From positions 558,001 to 622,000 of the forward strand of contig JAJTUP010000035.1 of the NCBI GenBank assembly GCA_021399435.1: DNA of 64,000 nucleotides. The letters run 5' to 3'. The stretch's first letter is position 1. Every line of letters begins with the position of its first letter. Made by a program: the position numbers and the translations under genes. Positions 32,640-43,907 of the stretch are shown here, piece by piece. Source of the stretch: Diaporthe sp. PMI_573 (Eukaryota > Ascomycota > Sordariomycetes > Diaporthales > Diaporthaceae). Under the pieces are notes generated by a model, which had not been told where the DNA came from, ran no database searches, and worked only from the letters and a program-made list of their open reading frames with translations.

Positions 32640-32745
32640 TGGTGTTTGTTTGATTGTTGTAGTAGTTGCTGTTGTTGTTGTTGCTGTTGTTGTTGTTGTT
32701 GCTGTTGATGTTCTTGATGATGATGGTGATGATGATGCTGTTCAG
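32640..32745. repeat. GTT/GAT trinucleotide microsatellite in a gene leader
   Basis: GTTGTT and TGATGATGG runs (CAA and CAT on the minus strand) lie between the TATA box and the ATG of the 94-aa gene. Length variation could alter its 5' leader. Confidence 0.8.
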
Positions 32746-32774
32746 GAAAAGTGCTTTGAACATCGAGGTTTGGA

Positions 32775-32783
32775 CCTTTATAT
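32775..32783 (-). promoter_or_regulatory. TATA box of the 94-aa gene
   Basis: TATATAAAG on the minus strand, about 160 bp before the start codon at 32619. Confidence 0.5.
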
Positions 32784-32789
32784 ATTTGT

Positions 32790-34206
32790 CGAGCTCGGTG
32801 TTCTGGCATGCTGGTCTCTATTTCTGTCTACAGGTTGAAGCAATCCACACCGAAGGTCTCGCTGAGGTCGAGATCTTACGGAGGACCTGGGCAACCCATC
32901 CTCTGGCCGACAGTTCCATCCTGAGGATATTCGGGGCCCTATTGAGAACGATGTTCTCACTTAGACGGAAACGCATGTAGGCCAGGCCGTTCGCTATTCT
33001 TGGGCATTTCGCCTTATGATGTGGGTCTCTATACCCTGGCATAGTGGAGCCGGCCTAGTTGACGTAAGCTTCCAGCTCCCATTCGTATGTTCCTGCAACC
33101 AGCTTATAGTGTGGAGATTATCATTTGAAACAGAAATAGTATGGTATCAGATTGTGGTCTAGCGACGAAGCCGCTTCCTGTCCGTGACTGCTGCCTAAAG
33201 GCTCCACTCTTAAAGCCAGGGCGAGTGTCGTCCCCTCAGCCGGCCGCTCTTAACGACATCGATTTGGCGTGGGAGGATGAACCCTGATGAACCCTGATGA
33301 ACCCTTATTAACATCAAACTAGCTCCGGATCCTTCAGGTGACCGTTAAAAACTTCCGAAAGTTATTGGAGTTTGTACACTCATCAAAGGGACGATAGACT
33401 TTATCATTGAAAAACCTGGTGACGGGTCAGTCCAGTTTAGAGTCCTCGGCTACAGCCAAACCTCCTTAGTCTACTACGATAATGAAAATCACCTCTCAGG
33501 CTTGCATCTCTGTACTAATGATGGCTTGAACCAATCAGAAGCTAGAGGAACGGAAAGCCAAGCCACATCACCACTAAAGATCCTGACAGGATCCTTCGAC
33601 ACAGTTCCCCGGGCCGCCGCCAAGCCCTGCATCATAGTGGCCTTTAAGTCAGCCGCCATACCGTACTTTTGGTAAGGCTGCAGAAAGGGTCACTACTGAC
33701 CTTCAATTAGCTATTAAGATACCTCTGCTCCCAAAACATCTCAGCAGCTCTAAAGTATTTAATGGCTTCACGAGTTTAATACGCTTCCCATGAGTGAAGG
33801 CATCTCTCAGCCCTGTAATGTCGGTTTCTGGCGGCACACCGGGATTACAGTGGAGGATGAACTGGGTACAGGCGTCCAATGATTGTGTGGTGTTATTATG
33901 TTGTTATTATTATGCTAAAATCCAACAGGAGAAGGAAGTAAAAGTTCGGACTTCAAGCATCGTGAGAGACCTCTCATCTTCCCTAACGCATTCGTCTACA
34001 ACTCAAAGCAATGACATGGGTTTCTGTAGATCGAAACAGGATATCATCAGCAGCCGGGAATGCGAGCGTAGGGAAGACAAATGGATGGGGGGCCCCGGAG
34101 TCCAGGGGAAAGAAAGTGGAATGGTCACAATCAAGGCTGCAGGGTGTTGGAATGATATGAGATAGGGCTGTGGTTGAACCGAAGGCCACCATTTATTCTC
34201 TGTCCT
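32790..34206. other. Intergenic, retrotransposon-like debris, no gene
   Basis: A CCTGATGAACC unit is repeated near 33282-33305. The frame near 33330-33600 has loose polyprotein-like phrases but no secure motif. No exon chain was found. Confidence 0.35.
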
Positions 34207-35973
34207 TTACTGAACATGCAACACTTTCTTCTTACTCGCCTTCTGACTCAATATCTCGTTTACCCAGGCGCCAACCTCTTTCAGTGCCATACGCGGATCT
34301 TTCTTCCTCTTTACTAGGAATCCCTGAAGTTCCGCAGGGGAAAATCCGGCGGGAATCTTGGATGCGAAATCGGCAGCGGCCCTTCTCATCTCTTCGTTGG
34401 TCAGAGCCTGGCCGTTTGCGTCGCGAAAATGCCCCGGAGATTCTTCCACTTCCGAGTCGGCCTCGTACATCCTCTCGAACAGCTCCTGCGCCTGTTCTTG
34501 TGTGGCATATGTGAACTCAACTTGCAGATCGACACGGCCGGGTCGGATCAGAGCTTCGTCCAGTTTTTCCGGCTTGTTTGTCGTCATGATCAGTAGCCTC
34601 CCCTCATGCGACGCAACGCCGTCGATTGCATTGAGCAGACCCGACAAACTGATGCCTTTGTGATCGTCTGACCCGCGACGCTTTCCCAATTCCCGAGCAA
34701 GGTCTGAAACCTTCCAACCATTCATGCCACCTCTACCACTATCTTTGGCAAAACCATTAGATTCCTCATCCTCAAGCTCATCAACCTTCACATTGCCTTC
34801 CCTGCTGTTAACATCCATATTTGCATCATCATCTTGCTCTTCAGATTGTCTTACGAGGCCCGCAGTATCGATGTCCTCCAGAAGTATAATACATCTGCGT
34901 GGTAATGAGTTGAAGAGTGATAACAGGTCCTCCTCCGTAACTGACGGGTCGTGAAGGCTGATGACGTGAATCTCAAGCCCAAAGACGCCGGCAAGTACGA
35001 ACGCAAGTGACGTTTTACCTGTTCCAGGTGGACCGTGGAAGAGATACCCACGCCTCAAAGGGATGCCGCGGTTGGAATACCATTTTGATGTGTCGGGATG
35101 AAGGTATTCGTTCATATCGTGCAAGATTTGAACTTTTCGCTGCTCATTGAGCACTACTGTACGCATCGGGCGAATATCGCGGCTTGACACCAGCGACCAG
35201 GCTTGTGGTCCTCCGGAACGCCGTATTGCGGGTGGAGATGGATGTTTGATAAGGGTTTTGGCGCCAAGACCATCCTGATGTGCCTTTTTGGCATGGTAGA
35301 GGAGCTTTTTGAGCGGTTCGGGGGAGCGGCCAAGGCAGGAGATGATGAGCTTCTCCTTGTCCTTGAACGTTTGGGAGTTGACGCCGTTGTCCTCTAGGAA
35401 ATTTTCTTGCTCACGATAAAGCCGGAAGTATCGACCTTCGAACCAGAAGCTGTGTATGCCTATCGCTGGGATAAACCTTGAAATAGTGTGGGCGTCCTGG
35501 CCTGAGAAGTTGAGGTAGCCACCCTTTGTGTCTAAGGTGGCTCTTGACACCATCCGTGATTCGTTGCCTCGCTCCCAGGCTGATCTGAATGTTGTATGTA
35601 CAGCGATGCATCTTGTGTCAATCAGACCAGGTTGCGAAGCTAGCCAGTCCACCATGGGACGATACATTACATCGTGGCTGGATATGGATAGGCTGGAACT
35701 GAAGTGTTTGGCAACAAATCTGCATGTAACCTCAGAGATCTGGTGCCATATTTTGTTGAACGTCCAAAGCATCACGACTGCAAGAATGATGCTTGTTTGT
35801 GAAGGGAAAATGCGGTACAGCAATATGAAGATTTGGACAACAGCGTTATGACTGCCGAGCAAGGTTATGATGTCTTGGACATTAATGACTGACCCATCGG
35901 CGACGGTGCCTGTCGTGTTGAAGTCCATGGTGTATCGAGACAGAGTTTTGCTGAAAACCGAAGAGAAGTCCAT
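34207..35973 (-). CDS. BCS1-like AAA ATPase (588 aa)
   Basis: Single exon. BCS1-type proteins are AAA ATPases; the mitochondrial member inserts the Rieske protein into complex III, while fungi have many paralogues of unknown role. Order: a hydrophobic segment TSIILAVVMLWTF (about residues 58-70), the BCS1 N-terminal domain (about 75-270, ending SSRDIRPMRTVVL), Walker A GPPGTGKTS (about 312), Walker B CIILLEDID (about 359), a charged insert rich in D/E (about 370-425), the LLNAIDGVASHEGRLLIMTTN block and RPGRVDLQVEF. All nucleotide-binding motifs are intact and the frame is uninterrupted. Start: ATG at 35973 (MDFSSVF); a later one at residue 16 is possible. A TATATAATAG stretch lies about 145 bp upstream. 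A paralogue is more likely than the true mitochondrial BCS1 because of the acidic insert and length. Confidence 0.9.
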   Translation of the reverse strand: MDFSSVFSKTLSRYTMDFNTTGTVADGSVINVQDIITLLGSHNAVVQIFILLYRIFPSQTSIILAVVMLWTFNKIWHQISEVTCRFVAKHFSSSLSISSHDVMYRPMVDWLASQPGLIDTRCIAVHTTFRSAWERGNESRMVSRATLDTKGGYLNFSGQDAHTISRFIPAIGIHSFWFEGRYFRLYREQENFLEDNGVNSQTFKDKEKLIISCLGRSPEPLKKLLYHAKKAHQDGLGAKTLIKHPSPPAIRRSGGPQAWSLVSSRDIRPMRTVVLNEQRKVQILHDMNEYLHPDTSKWYSNRGIPLRRGYLFHGPPGTGKTSLAFVLAGVFGLEIHVISLHDPSVTEEDLLSLFNSLPRRCIILLEDIDTAGLVRQSEEQDDDANMDVNSREGNVKVDELEDEESNGFAKDSGRGGMNGWKVSDLARELGKRRGSDDHKGISLSGLLNAIDGVASHEGRLLIMTTNKPEKLDEALIRPGRVDLQVEFTYATQEQAQELFERMYEADSEVEESPGHFRDANGQALTNEEMRRAAADFASKIPAGFSPAELQGFLVKRKKDPRMALKEVGAWVNEILSQKASKKKVLHVQ

Positions 35974-36116
35974 CCTGTGAGTTGTTGGTGGGCAAAAGGA
36001 AGTGGGGAATCTTCAGTGAAGTGCAGAGGCAGTAGTCTGATGCTTTAGTAATAGTCATGTGTATGTTAGGGTAATGAAACCTGCCTGGAGTGATAGATGA
36101 GCATTTTTTCTCGATA

Positions 36117-36124
36117 TATAATAG
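36117..36124 (-). promoter_or_regulatory. Possible TATA box of the BCS1-like gene
   Basis: TATTATATA on the minus strand, about 145 bp upstream of the ATG at 35973. Confidence 0.4.
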
Positions 36125-36631
36125 GGTGAGAATTCATTTGCTGCCTCAGGCAAAAATTAGGGGATGCACCAGCTGAGGGGGTGAACATAGCTTAAGGGGC
36201 CAGTGCGCCACGTGGTAGCCATCCTATTACCTGAAGGCGGGAGTGGAAAACGGCCAGTCTCCCTCGCCTTCCTTTCTTTGCGTGAATTCAAAGCCTAATA
36301 ACACCGGGACAAGATCTCTTGATTTTTCTGGATACTCTTGTTCCAACCTTGTCGCAATGGAAGAGACCGCCGTCGAGGCAAAGGTCTCAAAGCCATATTT
36401 GAAGGCATGAACTTGCTCGTTTCATCGTATTGCGCTATCATGAGCTCGTAATTCAGGAGGCATTGAGCCCCCGTCCCAGTACAAACCATACCTTGAGGCA
36501 CCGACGCCCTTCTGATTCTCAGAAATCCTACCCTAGATCAAGCCAGCCGGATCCAAAAGGTGACGATGCAGTGGTTCAAGAGCGCCCCGGGCAGATGGGT
36601 CAGCGATGTGAGAGCCGATCGACCCCCCGCG

Positions 36632-36664
<33 letters not shown>

Positions 36665-37111
36665 AAAAAGGGAAAAAGGAAGAAAAGCAAGTTTCCAAGA
36701 ACCAGTTCACTGGCAAGGGAGGGACTGAACCCGGCTCTGGTTGAGGTCATGATGTTCTAGTCGTGATGTGGGGCTTAGATTCTTCTGACGGGCATACTGG
36801 GCCACCATGCCCCGTAGCTCCTGGGTGTTGAAAAAACGGTCCCTTGGCGTGGACAAAAAGACTTATCTGTGCAGAATTGATGCCCTCGTGGTTCCCTTGC
36901 CTTAGAATTTGACGGTATCGCTTCCTTCCGCCGGTTATCTTCCATAAAGTGGCTTCCAAGTGCCCTATGCTTAGACACTGGCCAAAGACCCGTCGCCCGC
37001 CAGCCAGAACGGATATTTGTTGCTGTAAATACCTTCATTCGGGCCCTGTGATAGTACTAGAGAAACTGTCTCTTCGCCACGACTGACTATGAATCGTGCC
37101 CTCCTTGCTGA
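36125..37111. other. Intergenic with poly(A) tract
   Basis: No gene. Contains the 30-A tract at 36632-36661. Confidence 0.4.
36632..36661 (+). repeat. 30-base poly(A) tract
   Basis: An uninterrupted A30 followed by GGGAAAAAGGG. It could be the tail of a retroposed copy, but no LINE or SINE body was recognised in front of it. Confidence 0.8.
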
Positions 37112-37440
37112 CTACCCCTGGTTCACAGCCTCAACCACGTCGTCACCTATCTCCTTCAGCAACCCATCATATTCCTCCAACAAGCCTCCTCTTAGCCATG
37201 ATCTAACTGTCTGTGCTCGCGTCCAATCGGTGTCGTTTAGGTGAAACCATACTACCAGAAGAAGAAAACGTCTTCTCACACTCGGCAGCCATGGCGGGAA
37301 TTGACAAGACGTCAATCGCCATTTTGGCTACACGAGGATACTCAAACCGCTTCGCAGACCAGTAATCAAGCTGGTTATCATGCTTTGAATACACATCGCT
37401 CTTTGTAGATAACCACCTCTCGACAGGATATGTAATTGCA
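37112..37440 (-). pseudogene. hAT transposase C-terminal remnant
   Basis: The minus strand reads LDYWSAKRFEYPRVAKMAIDVLSIPAMAAECEKTFSSSGSMVSPKRH and then, after a frame change near 37230, TDWTRAQTVRSWLRGG. This is the hAT dimerisation domain. The rest is gone. The 67-bp repeat at 37794 may be associated. Confidence 0.75.
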
Positions 37441-37793
37441 GGTTAAATCAACTAGTTGATGTCAGATTTACCTGGTCAAGAGTTTTGTGAGGTCTCTCAC
37501 CTTTATTTGCTACAGCCTCGGCCGCCATGGTATGTTGGTCGTATTTAATTCCCTCAGGTGGCGAATATCTACACCATGACGGCTGGGTACCATCATGGTT
37601 GGCTACCTGGCTTCCCACTTCAGCGGCGCGGCAGCACAATCCCTCACACTCTATCGTACTGGCTGATGATTCAGATGTGAAAGAGTACTCATCGCTAAAA
37701 GAAGTGGTAGGTGATTGGTGAGATGGTGAAGGGCTTGTACCACGGCAGATCATAGTAGACTAGAATAAATGAAATAGTGAACAGATGGAAATG

Positions 37794-37860
37794 CGTGGGT
37801 TGGCTCTGGTGCAAGAATAGTGAGGCCGGAAAATTCGCCCTTCAAACCCACTATCCTTTA
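37794..37860 (+). repeat. Dispersed 67-bp repeat, copy 2
   Basis: Second copy of the block at 1173-1238; here the ends are GTGGGTT and AACCCAC, a perfect 7-bp inverted pair. Confidence 0.75.
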
Positions 37861-38320
37861 TCTTCCATCCACTAAATGGCCATTATAGAATATCCCGTTT
37901 ATCAGACTTCAGTCCCAAAAATCACTAATTACGCGAGCAACTCGGTTATGATTACCGCAATAGCAAGCGATTTCGATTGACATAGAAGAAAGTCTACAAC
38001 AGTACTTCAAGTTTTCGACAAGGTTTTAAGTCTAGGAAAGGCCTTAAAGGCCCCTCTCCACCTCGGCCGACCCCAACGTCAGCGCCACAAGGTAACACAG
38101 CTTTGTCGCCCCTCCTTGTAGGCGCACCTGTTGCCGCTCTCACAAGTTTCCTCCCCACGACAAACGATTTTCCTGTACAACAGACTCCGTCACAACCATC
38201 AAAGTGGCATCCTACGGGCTCAGAGCTGGCCTTCTCCTTGTAGGCCTTGGGCTGACCGCCTTGGCTGCGCAACGACAATCGCAGCATCGCCCGCGACAGC
38301 TGCAGGGCACAAGACCCGCA

Positions 38321-38951
38321 ATGGAAGTTACTGGCCCCGGCGGTCCTCGCCGTCGCCATCTTGATCTCTCAGGAGGCCGTGAAGTTGTCTTTTGCCACAA
38401 TTGCAGTAACGAGTGGTACAATGACGAGCATGGCCTGCAATGCCCTCGCTGCGAGAGCGAGATATGCGAGATCGTAAGAATATCTGTTTACTATAACATC
38501 AACTTGCTCCGCACTGTCCTGGCACCCGCACATAGAATGCTAAAATTTCTCCTAGATATCCCCAGATAACGACCCTCGCGATATCAGACCCGAGTCTCCC
38601 GACAGCGGCATTCTCCGTGGAAACCATTTCGGCCCCCACGACCATGATCGCTACTCCGCCCCGGGCGAAGATGATATAGAGGATTACATGAACCCTCGGA
38701 GGAACGTACACAGATGGCCTGGAGGTTTTATGTGGTCACAGAGGACACGTCGCAGCCCCGTCCGACAACAAGATTCCCAAGGCGGGAAATGCGTCCACTA
38801 TGACGGGCCAAATAAGCCTAGGGTCATTCCCGAGTTTGACCAATGGAATTACATTAGCATGGAATTGTTAGCAAAGGAGAAGAAGGGACAAGTATCTGAT
38901 GAAGGGGACTTTATCAGATTCGCAGAAGAGAACTGGACGCAATCCTCGTAA
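38321..38951 (+). CDS. RING E3 ligase-like protein lacking the RING domain (182 aa)
   Basis: Exons 38321-38473 and 38556-38951 join in phase 0 (GTAAGA donor, ATGCTAAAA branch, TCCTAG acceptor). The start MEVTGPGGPRRRH is followed by the N-terminal zinc ribbon of RNF126-type E3 ligases: REVVFCHNCSNEWYNDEHGLQCPRCESEICEI (C-x2-C...C-x2-C), then SPDNDPRDIRPESP. The expected RING-H2 domain never appears; after FMWSQRTRRSPV the sequence has no known motif and ends at ENWTQSS. The gene therefore has a native front half and a replaced back half. It might still bind ubiquitin-pathway partners, but ligase activity is unlikely. Confidence 0.65.
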
Positions 38952-39120
38952 TAGTGGGTAGGTTCAGCAAGATGAGTTTCTTCTTCCCTGTGAATAGTAT
39001 GATTAATACTGCTGAGCAAGCCACTCGTCGGAGCATCTTGAACCAACCAGGGTGGATGTCGAGCTTGTTCGACACAGAGCAGGTGGTTCAGTGTTTGAGC
39101 AATAATTGTGGTTCCCTCCG

Positions 39121-39190
39121 CGTGACGCAGGATTTTGTTGTGGATGCGGCCCGCCTTGTAGCGGAGAGTTTGTCGGCGTTTTTCGCATAG
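39121..39190 (-). repeat. Dispersed repeat, copy 2 (inverted)
   Basis: Reverse complement matches 24834-24894. Confidence 0.65.
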
Positions 39191-39424
39191 AAAAACTGGG
39201 CTCCGGATCTCGGCTCCCTGTAACAGCTGAGGGCGCTGTGGTCCCCTTTGTCCGTTGCTGTAGGCTCACACTAGCACTTCTTGGTACAACTTCTCGCATT
39301 AGAAGGACCCCGTGAGGCCGCGTGTATCGGTCAAGTCCATCTGGGCGCAGCCGGCAGATGCGGTTACTACGCAGCGGGGGAGCAAGGACGGGCCAAGCGG
39401 GCGAGGGGTGGTGTGTGCTGGTTA

Positions 39425-39690
39425 TCCTGACAGGGTCGGGTGCAGCCGGTGACGCCCTCCTTCAGTCTCCTTGCGTCGCAGGCAGCAAGCAGACAGAAGA
39501 AGGTGCCCCGTGAGGCCGCGTGTATCGGCTATCCTGACAGGGTCGGGTGCAGTCGACGACGGGGCCTCGCGGGCTGGACGGGCGAGCCCCTTTTCTGTCC
39601 CCCTCCCCTTCTCGTGGCAGTTTCGCAGTTTGCAGTTCGCAGTGGGGATATGTTGCATATGCTGGCCATCCTGACAGGGTCGGGTGCAGC
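39425..39690 (+). repeat. Three copies of a TCCTGACAGGGTCGGGTGCA motif
   Basis: The motif occurs at about 39427, 39532 and 39669, unevenly spaced (roughly 105 and 137 bp). Flanking sequence is only partly shared, for example GTGTATCGG before copies. Confidence 0.8.
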
Positions 39691-39886
39691 CAGTAATGCG
39701 TCCACTTCTCACTGCTGGCATGTTTGGGGTTTCCCATCATCGACACGTTGATGCCGCACCAGGAGGGAAGACGATGCCTGATGCCGGGAGGAAGGCTCCT
39801 CCTTTATGAGAGGGTGCCATACATCGCGCCTTTTGACCGAGTAGGAAATATTCCAACATCCAGAGACTAGTGATGCTATCGCAATA

Positions 39887-39905
39887 GCAGCAGCAGCAGC
39901 AGCTG
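39887..39905 (+). repeat. CAG microsatellite
   Basis: About five perfect CAG units followed by an inverted GCTGCTTGCTGC. Confidence 0.8.
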
Positions 39906-40103
39906 CTTGCTGCTTACGACAGGTGCTGTGTATATATACTTAAGTAATTGTGATTAAAGCGTTTCCATTAACTCATGCCATCATCACGGCAAGGGTGTAA
40001 TGATCACACCAAACCTTTGTTAGTCGTAACCTGCAGGGTTTATGTTAGCACCTTTATAAATCCAGGCCACCGGGACCATCCCGGAGGGGCGGGCACTTCA
40101 ATT

Positions 40104-40620
40104 CTACAACCTACTGCGAAAGGTTCCACAAACGGCCCAAGCATCAATCGAATTTTTGAAGAGCCATTCAGAAGCTACTTTTGCCAGTATGCAGCAAATA
40201 AGCGATGCTTTTGGTAACACGATGACTCCTGCTGGTCGAGGGATCAGATTTCTTTTGTCCAGCAGCACCGTCGCATTGCTACTAGGTATGCCAAGGATTG
40301 CCGGCGTCGACATCGTCTGCAGCCTCAATAAGAGGCGGCTGATCACCGTTTGTAGTACTACGCCTTCCACTTCGGCCTCCACCTCGCTGACCACCACGTG
40401 AAGCCCTGGATTCCACACGTCCGCCTCTGGTGCGCGAGCAGGTGGTAGGTTGTCGGCATCTAAGCCATGCGAGGCATGCCTCTTTCGCTTGCGGCCGCCG
40501 TGCACCCCCGAGGCAGTCCCACCCCTCCTAGATTTGTACGTCCGTCCCGGCCGGAAATCCTCGTCGTCTTCATCATCTTGATCGTCTGTGACGGCGGACT
40601 CGGCTAATGATACGCCAATT
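40104..40620 (-). other. Open frame, possible exon of unknown protein
   Basis: The minus-strand frame is open from about 40620: VTDDQDDEDDEDFRPGRTYK, SRRGGTASGVHGGRKRKRH, VWNPGLHVVVSEVEAEVEG, VLLDKRNLIPRPAG. The acidic-then-basic start looks nuclear. No ATG at the front and no clear splice sites; no family recognised. Confidence 0.3.
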
Positions 40621-41089
40621 CACATTACGTTTTCGCTCGCGTGCACCAAATTCATCAAGGGAGAAATAATCACCGTTGATTCTTTAAGCCGGTTGATATG
40701 CTTCTCATTCTATAATATATCCTTAAAAAGAAATAAGTACATATCGCATAGATCCGTAGGTCTCTCCATGCGCCATTCCAGGCCTTGTCTGAATTCGGAG
40801 CTATTCTATAGTGATATGCGCTCCGCTTGAATGTCCACGAGCAGGTAAAATCTACCCGGAATCTTACAGTTAAGAAACAGGTCTATGATAGTAATTTACC
40901 ATATATTTACTATTGGTCTGCCCTATATTTTCTGCTGCTTCAAATCCATCGTCAGCCTAACCTTTTTGGTATCGCTGATTAGGTCATTTTGTTCCTTATA
41001 ACGTTAGGCGTACTTTTGATTAATCCTGTACAGCTTGGGGCCAACGCATGCTTTCGATCCGACCGAAATTCCAATATCTTAATTCTAAT
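40621..41089. other. AT-rich intergenic, no gene seen
   Basis: No motif. Confidence 0.4.
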
Positions 41090-41374
41090 TCAGCCCGAGC
41101 GCAATGCCTTTATTTCGTACTTGTCCTTCATCTCCTGGCTGTATTCATCACACGCCGCATCCTCTTCGGGGTATAAATCGAAGCACTGGGAATCCCCTGC
41201 GAATCTGACAGGTGGTATGATAGGTCCTTTGCATCGTCGGTGATATACATCATCCCATTTCACACCGCAAAAGAAAGGGTGATCCTTCACCATCTGCGCG
41301 CCGTGCCTTCCGAACCTGTGGGACGGGTCGGGGTTGCATAGTGATCGGATCAGATCTTTTGCTGCGCTCGATAC
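41090..41374 (-). pseudogene. AGC protein kinase, C-terminal fragment
   Basis: The minus strand reads VSSAAKDLIRSLCNPDPSHRFG, then KDHPFFCGVKWDDVYHRR, PIIPPVRFAGDSQCFDLYPEED, EMKDKYE. These are the end of the kinase domain and the AGC C-terminal extension. Upstream sequence loses the match after VSSAAK, so the catalytic part is missing. Confidence 0.7.
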
Positions 41375-42408
41375 GCATAAGTCAGTCGAGAAGATACTGC
41401 ATTTGGCTTTCCTTCATTGGAGGATGGCCCCAGTTTGTGGGGAGCGGGGTGTATCATGGAGATTTGTGGATATGGGTCCGGTCTTTGAAACTATTAAAGA
41501 TCTTATGGAGTATGGTTCCGATATATCATCTACGCATATACGGCGTTTCAAAGGTATGAGGGATTTGATCAACAACCCAGAGAGATTAAGGCATCAGTAC
41601 AACCGCAAGTAGGAGCTTTAGACTTTAGACATACAATAACTTCAGAAGATGTGTTAGCGTATCTCCAAGCAGTAGATGCTTCTGGAACATGCGATGTGAC
41701 CCCAGCTGTGGGGAACTGCTAAGATACCTGCGAGATAGAGTCTAAATCTAGGACGTGATAGATACAGAAAGCAATGTTCCACTCTTGGGGGTCGAAGAAG
41801 TTGTGGAATACCTTGTATTCAAGTACTACGTATCTAACTATTATCAAAGACACATAACAACTCATCAGGCATGCTATAACAAAGCTTGGGCAAGACTGAC
41901 CTCTCCCGGTGTTTTATGACCGTTGGAGGTCAACACTCAGCAGGTTAAGGACAACACCCTATAGACAACATACAGAAGGACAGAGGCAGAGGTAGAGGCA
42001 GAAATGAGGAATGCACAGGGGTCCAGCTACGGGGTAAGCTGGTCACCAAAAACGAGAACGGATCATCTGAGTCTATCACGGCCTCACTATAACTGATCAA
42101 GGCTAGGGTAAAGCTGGAGCGGGTTAGGGCATTGCTGACTATAGTTGATGGATTTTTTCAAGGAAACAAGGCATAGAGAGGTACTCGTGGTAGTAGACGG
42201 GAAGTTCTTCTCTTGGGTCTGACTTCCTTTTTGGCTTCAGCGCCTTCTCAATGTCCGCTACGCTGGCTGCGAATATCCCAAGTGGTGTCGTGGCAGCACG
42301 GAGAAAATATGATTTTTGACCGAGAGACCGAGGAGGAAAATATACATACACTTTGGGACCACAATTTCACGAGTGACGACGACTGGTGATAGCAAAATTG
42401 CTGATGAT
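41375..42408. other. Intergenic, no gene seen
   Basis: No motif. May include unrecognisable kinase decay near 41375-41480. Confidence 0.4.
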
Positions 42409-43404
42409 TTATAATGTACTGTCAAGTCTGTAATGGCGACACCAGTAATCCCAAACCGGATTTGAAACCGCATGGGGCGCAGATGTAGTCAGGAAAGGAA
42501 CAGGTGTTGTTAGATCTTGCGGGATACTTTGACTATACGGGAAGGCCTCCTGGGTAACCATGTTGAGAGCTTCGTCAAAGCTACAATACTGCAAAGGATC
42601 GTGGTTGCCTCGTTGTGCTTCTGACCGATCTTCCAGCGTCGGAGACAACCCGCCCTCGTAGCTTGAGCTGTTCAGAGAATCAATTACTAGGGAAAATTTT
42701 GTTAATTAACCATTCTCCTGGATATCCACTTCATGATAGGATAAGAGCAAGTATGAGGACAAAGCAGACTTGCCTGTGGCGGGTGCAGCCGTCTTTGATA
42801 TATCCATAGTTCGTGTGTTTGAAGACCACTGGATTTGCGTACTATTTTCGTTTCTATGTTGCAGACTCCTATCGTGTGCCATATAGTCAAGCCAGCAGTC
42901 TTCGTGACTAAAACCTTGAATATCAGGGATATGCATGAAACATCTGTTCCTCCGTCTGTCCAGGTTAGCTGGGAACCGCATGCCAAAATCGTCGCTTGTG
43001 CACTCCGGAATGGCACTGGAGCTTATTTCGGGCCCTAAATTGGATACTGAGCTCGGCGAATGCTCTTCTTCGACCGGCTCTGTTTGCGTTATAGGTAATG
43101 GATGATGTTTCGGCATTTTCTGGTGGGCGGCATTTTGAGTTGGCGAGCCTGCGGCCACATACACAGGTGTGAATGCTTCCCTCGTGGTATGTTTCTTTGA
43201 CTTGCCAGATCTTCTTGAAATGCTGTAGTTGCAAGGAATTCCGCGAGTCATACAGCGGACGCATTTTGGCTTGCTCTTGTCGCAACGCACCTTGGCCGAT
43301 CCGCACGCATCACACGCAGATCGGAACTTGGGCCTTCGTTGTGCGGGTTGCTCGGCGTTCGTTTTAGGGAAAGGAGGAACAGATGGATCGTTGAATTCAG
43401 GCAT
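42409..43404 (-). CDS. Zn2Cys6 transcription factor, AflR-like (302 aa)
   Basis: Exon 1 is 43404-42774 and exon 2 is 42686-42409. They join only if the intron uses a GC donor (AG/GCAAGT) with a TTAAC branch and TTCCCTAG acceptor; the phase then matches exactly and the protein reads through to SSSYEGGLSPTLEDRSE. The zinc cluster CDACGSAKVRCDKSKPKCVRCMTRGIPCNY (residues about 31-60) has all six cysteines and is followed by SISRRSGKSKKH, the linker type of AflR regulators of polyketide clusters. The protein is shorter than AflR (over 430 aa), so the C-terminal activation region may be cut. No biosynthetic genes are in the window. If the GC intron is not used, the protein ends after 232 residues. 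Confidence 0.75.
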
Positions 43405-43907
43405 TATGAGTGCAGATGTAATTGCCGGCTATGACTGTATCCGAAGATTCTAGAGTATGGTGTTCTGGAAGAATTTTATTGCTGTCTTGGGGGAGGAAGA
43501 AGTGGGAGCAGAAGGAATTTTGAGGCTGCAAGGAATGAGAACTGTAGAATTTGAGGATGTGCGCATTGTACTTTTCCGGAGTTCGTAGATTGTGGGATGT
43601 GAATGTTAAAGATGTAAGAGTGGGCAAACTTATTCGGTGCTCCGCTAGCCTTATATACTCATCGCTTGATACTGCTTTATTAATCCCTGTCCTTAGGCAG
43701 CTACCAACGATCAATGTCCGTCAACAAGCACGCTACCAAAGTCGGCATACACATTTTCCAACAGGTCCTGTTATCCCGGAATGGCTGGTGCGGCCGCCTG
43801 ACAATGTTGTGAGCCAAGACGGCAACGCAGACAAAGGCAAAGGCGATGAGAGCAATGGCAACGAGGGCGATGACGAACGTTCGTTTTGGAGGCTTTCCCT
43901 GCCTTTT
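43405..43907. other. Upstream region of the regulator
   Basis: Probable promoter. The plus-strand frame at 43551-43943 (ending PFSPDAIMRQFRD) has no recognised domain. Confidence 0.35.

Larger units (their letters stand above)
38952..39980. other. Intergenic, repeat-rich
   Basis: No gene supported. Holds the inverted dispersed repeat at 39121-39190, three copies of a 22-bp motif (39425-39690) and a CAG run near 39887-39905. Confidence 0.45.

Noticed and set aside
33250..33620. Possible copia-type fragment
   Set aside because: A few polyprotein-like phrases, but no motif strong enough to name.
36560..36760. Lysine-rich frame over the A30 tract
   Set aside because: Product of the poly(A) run, not a gene.
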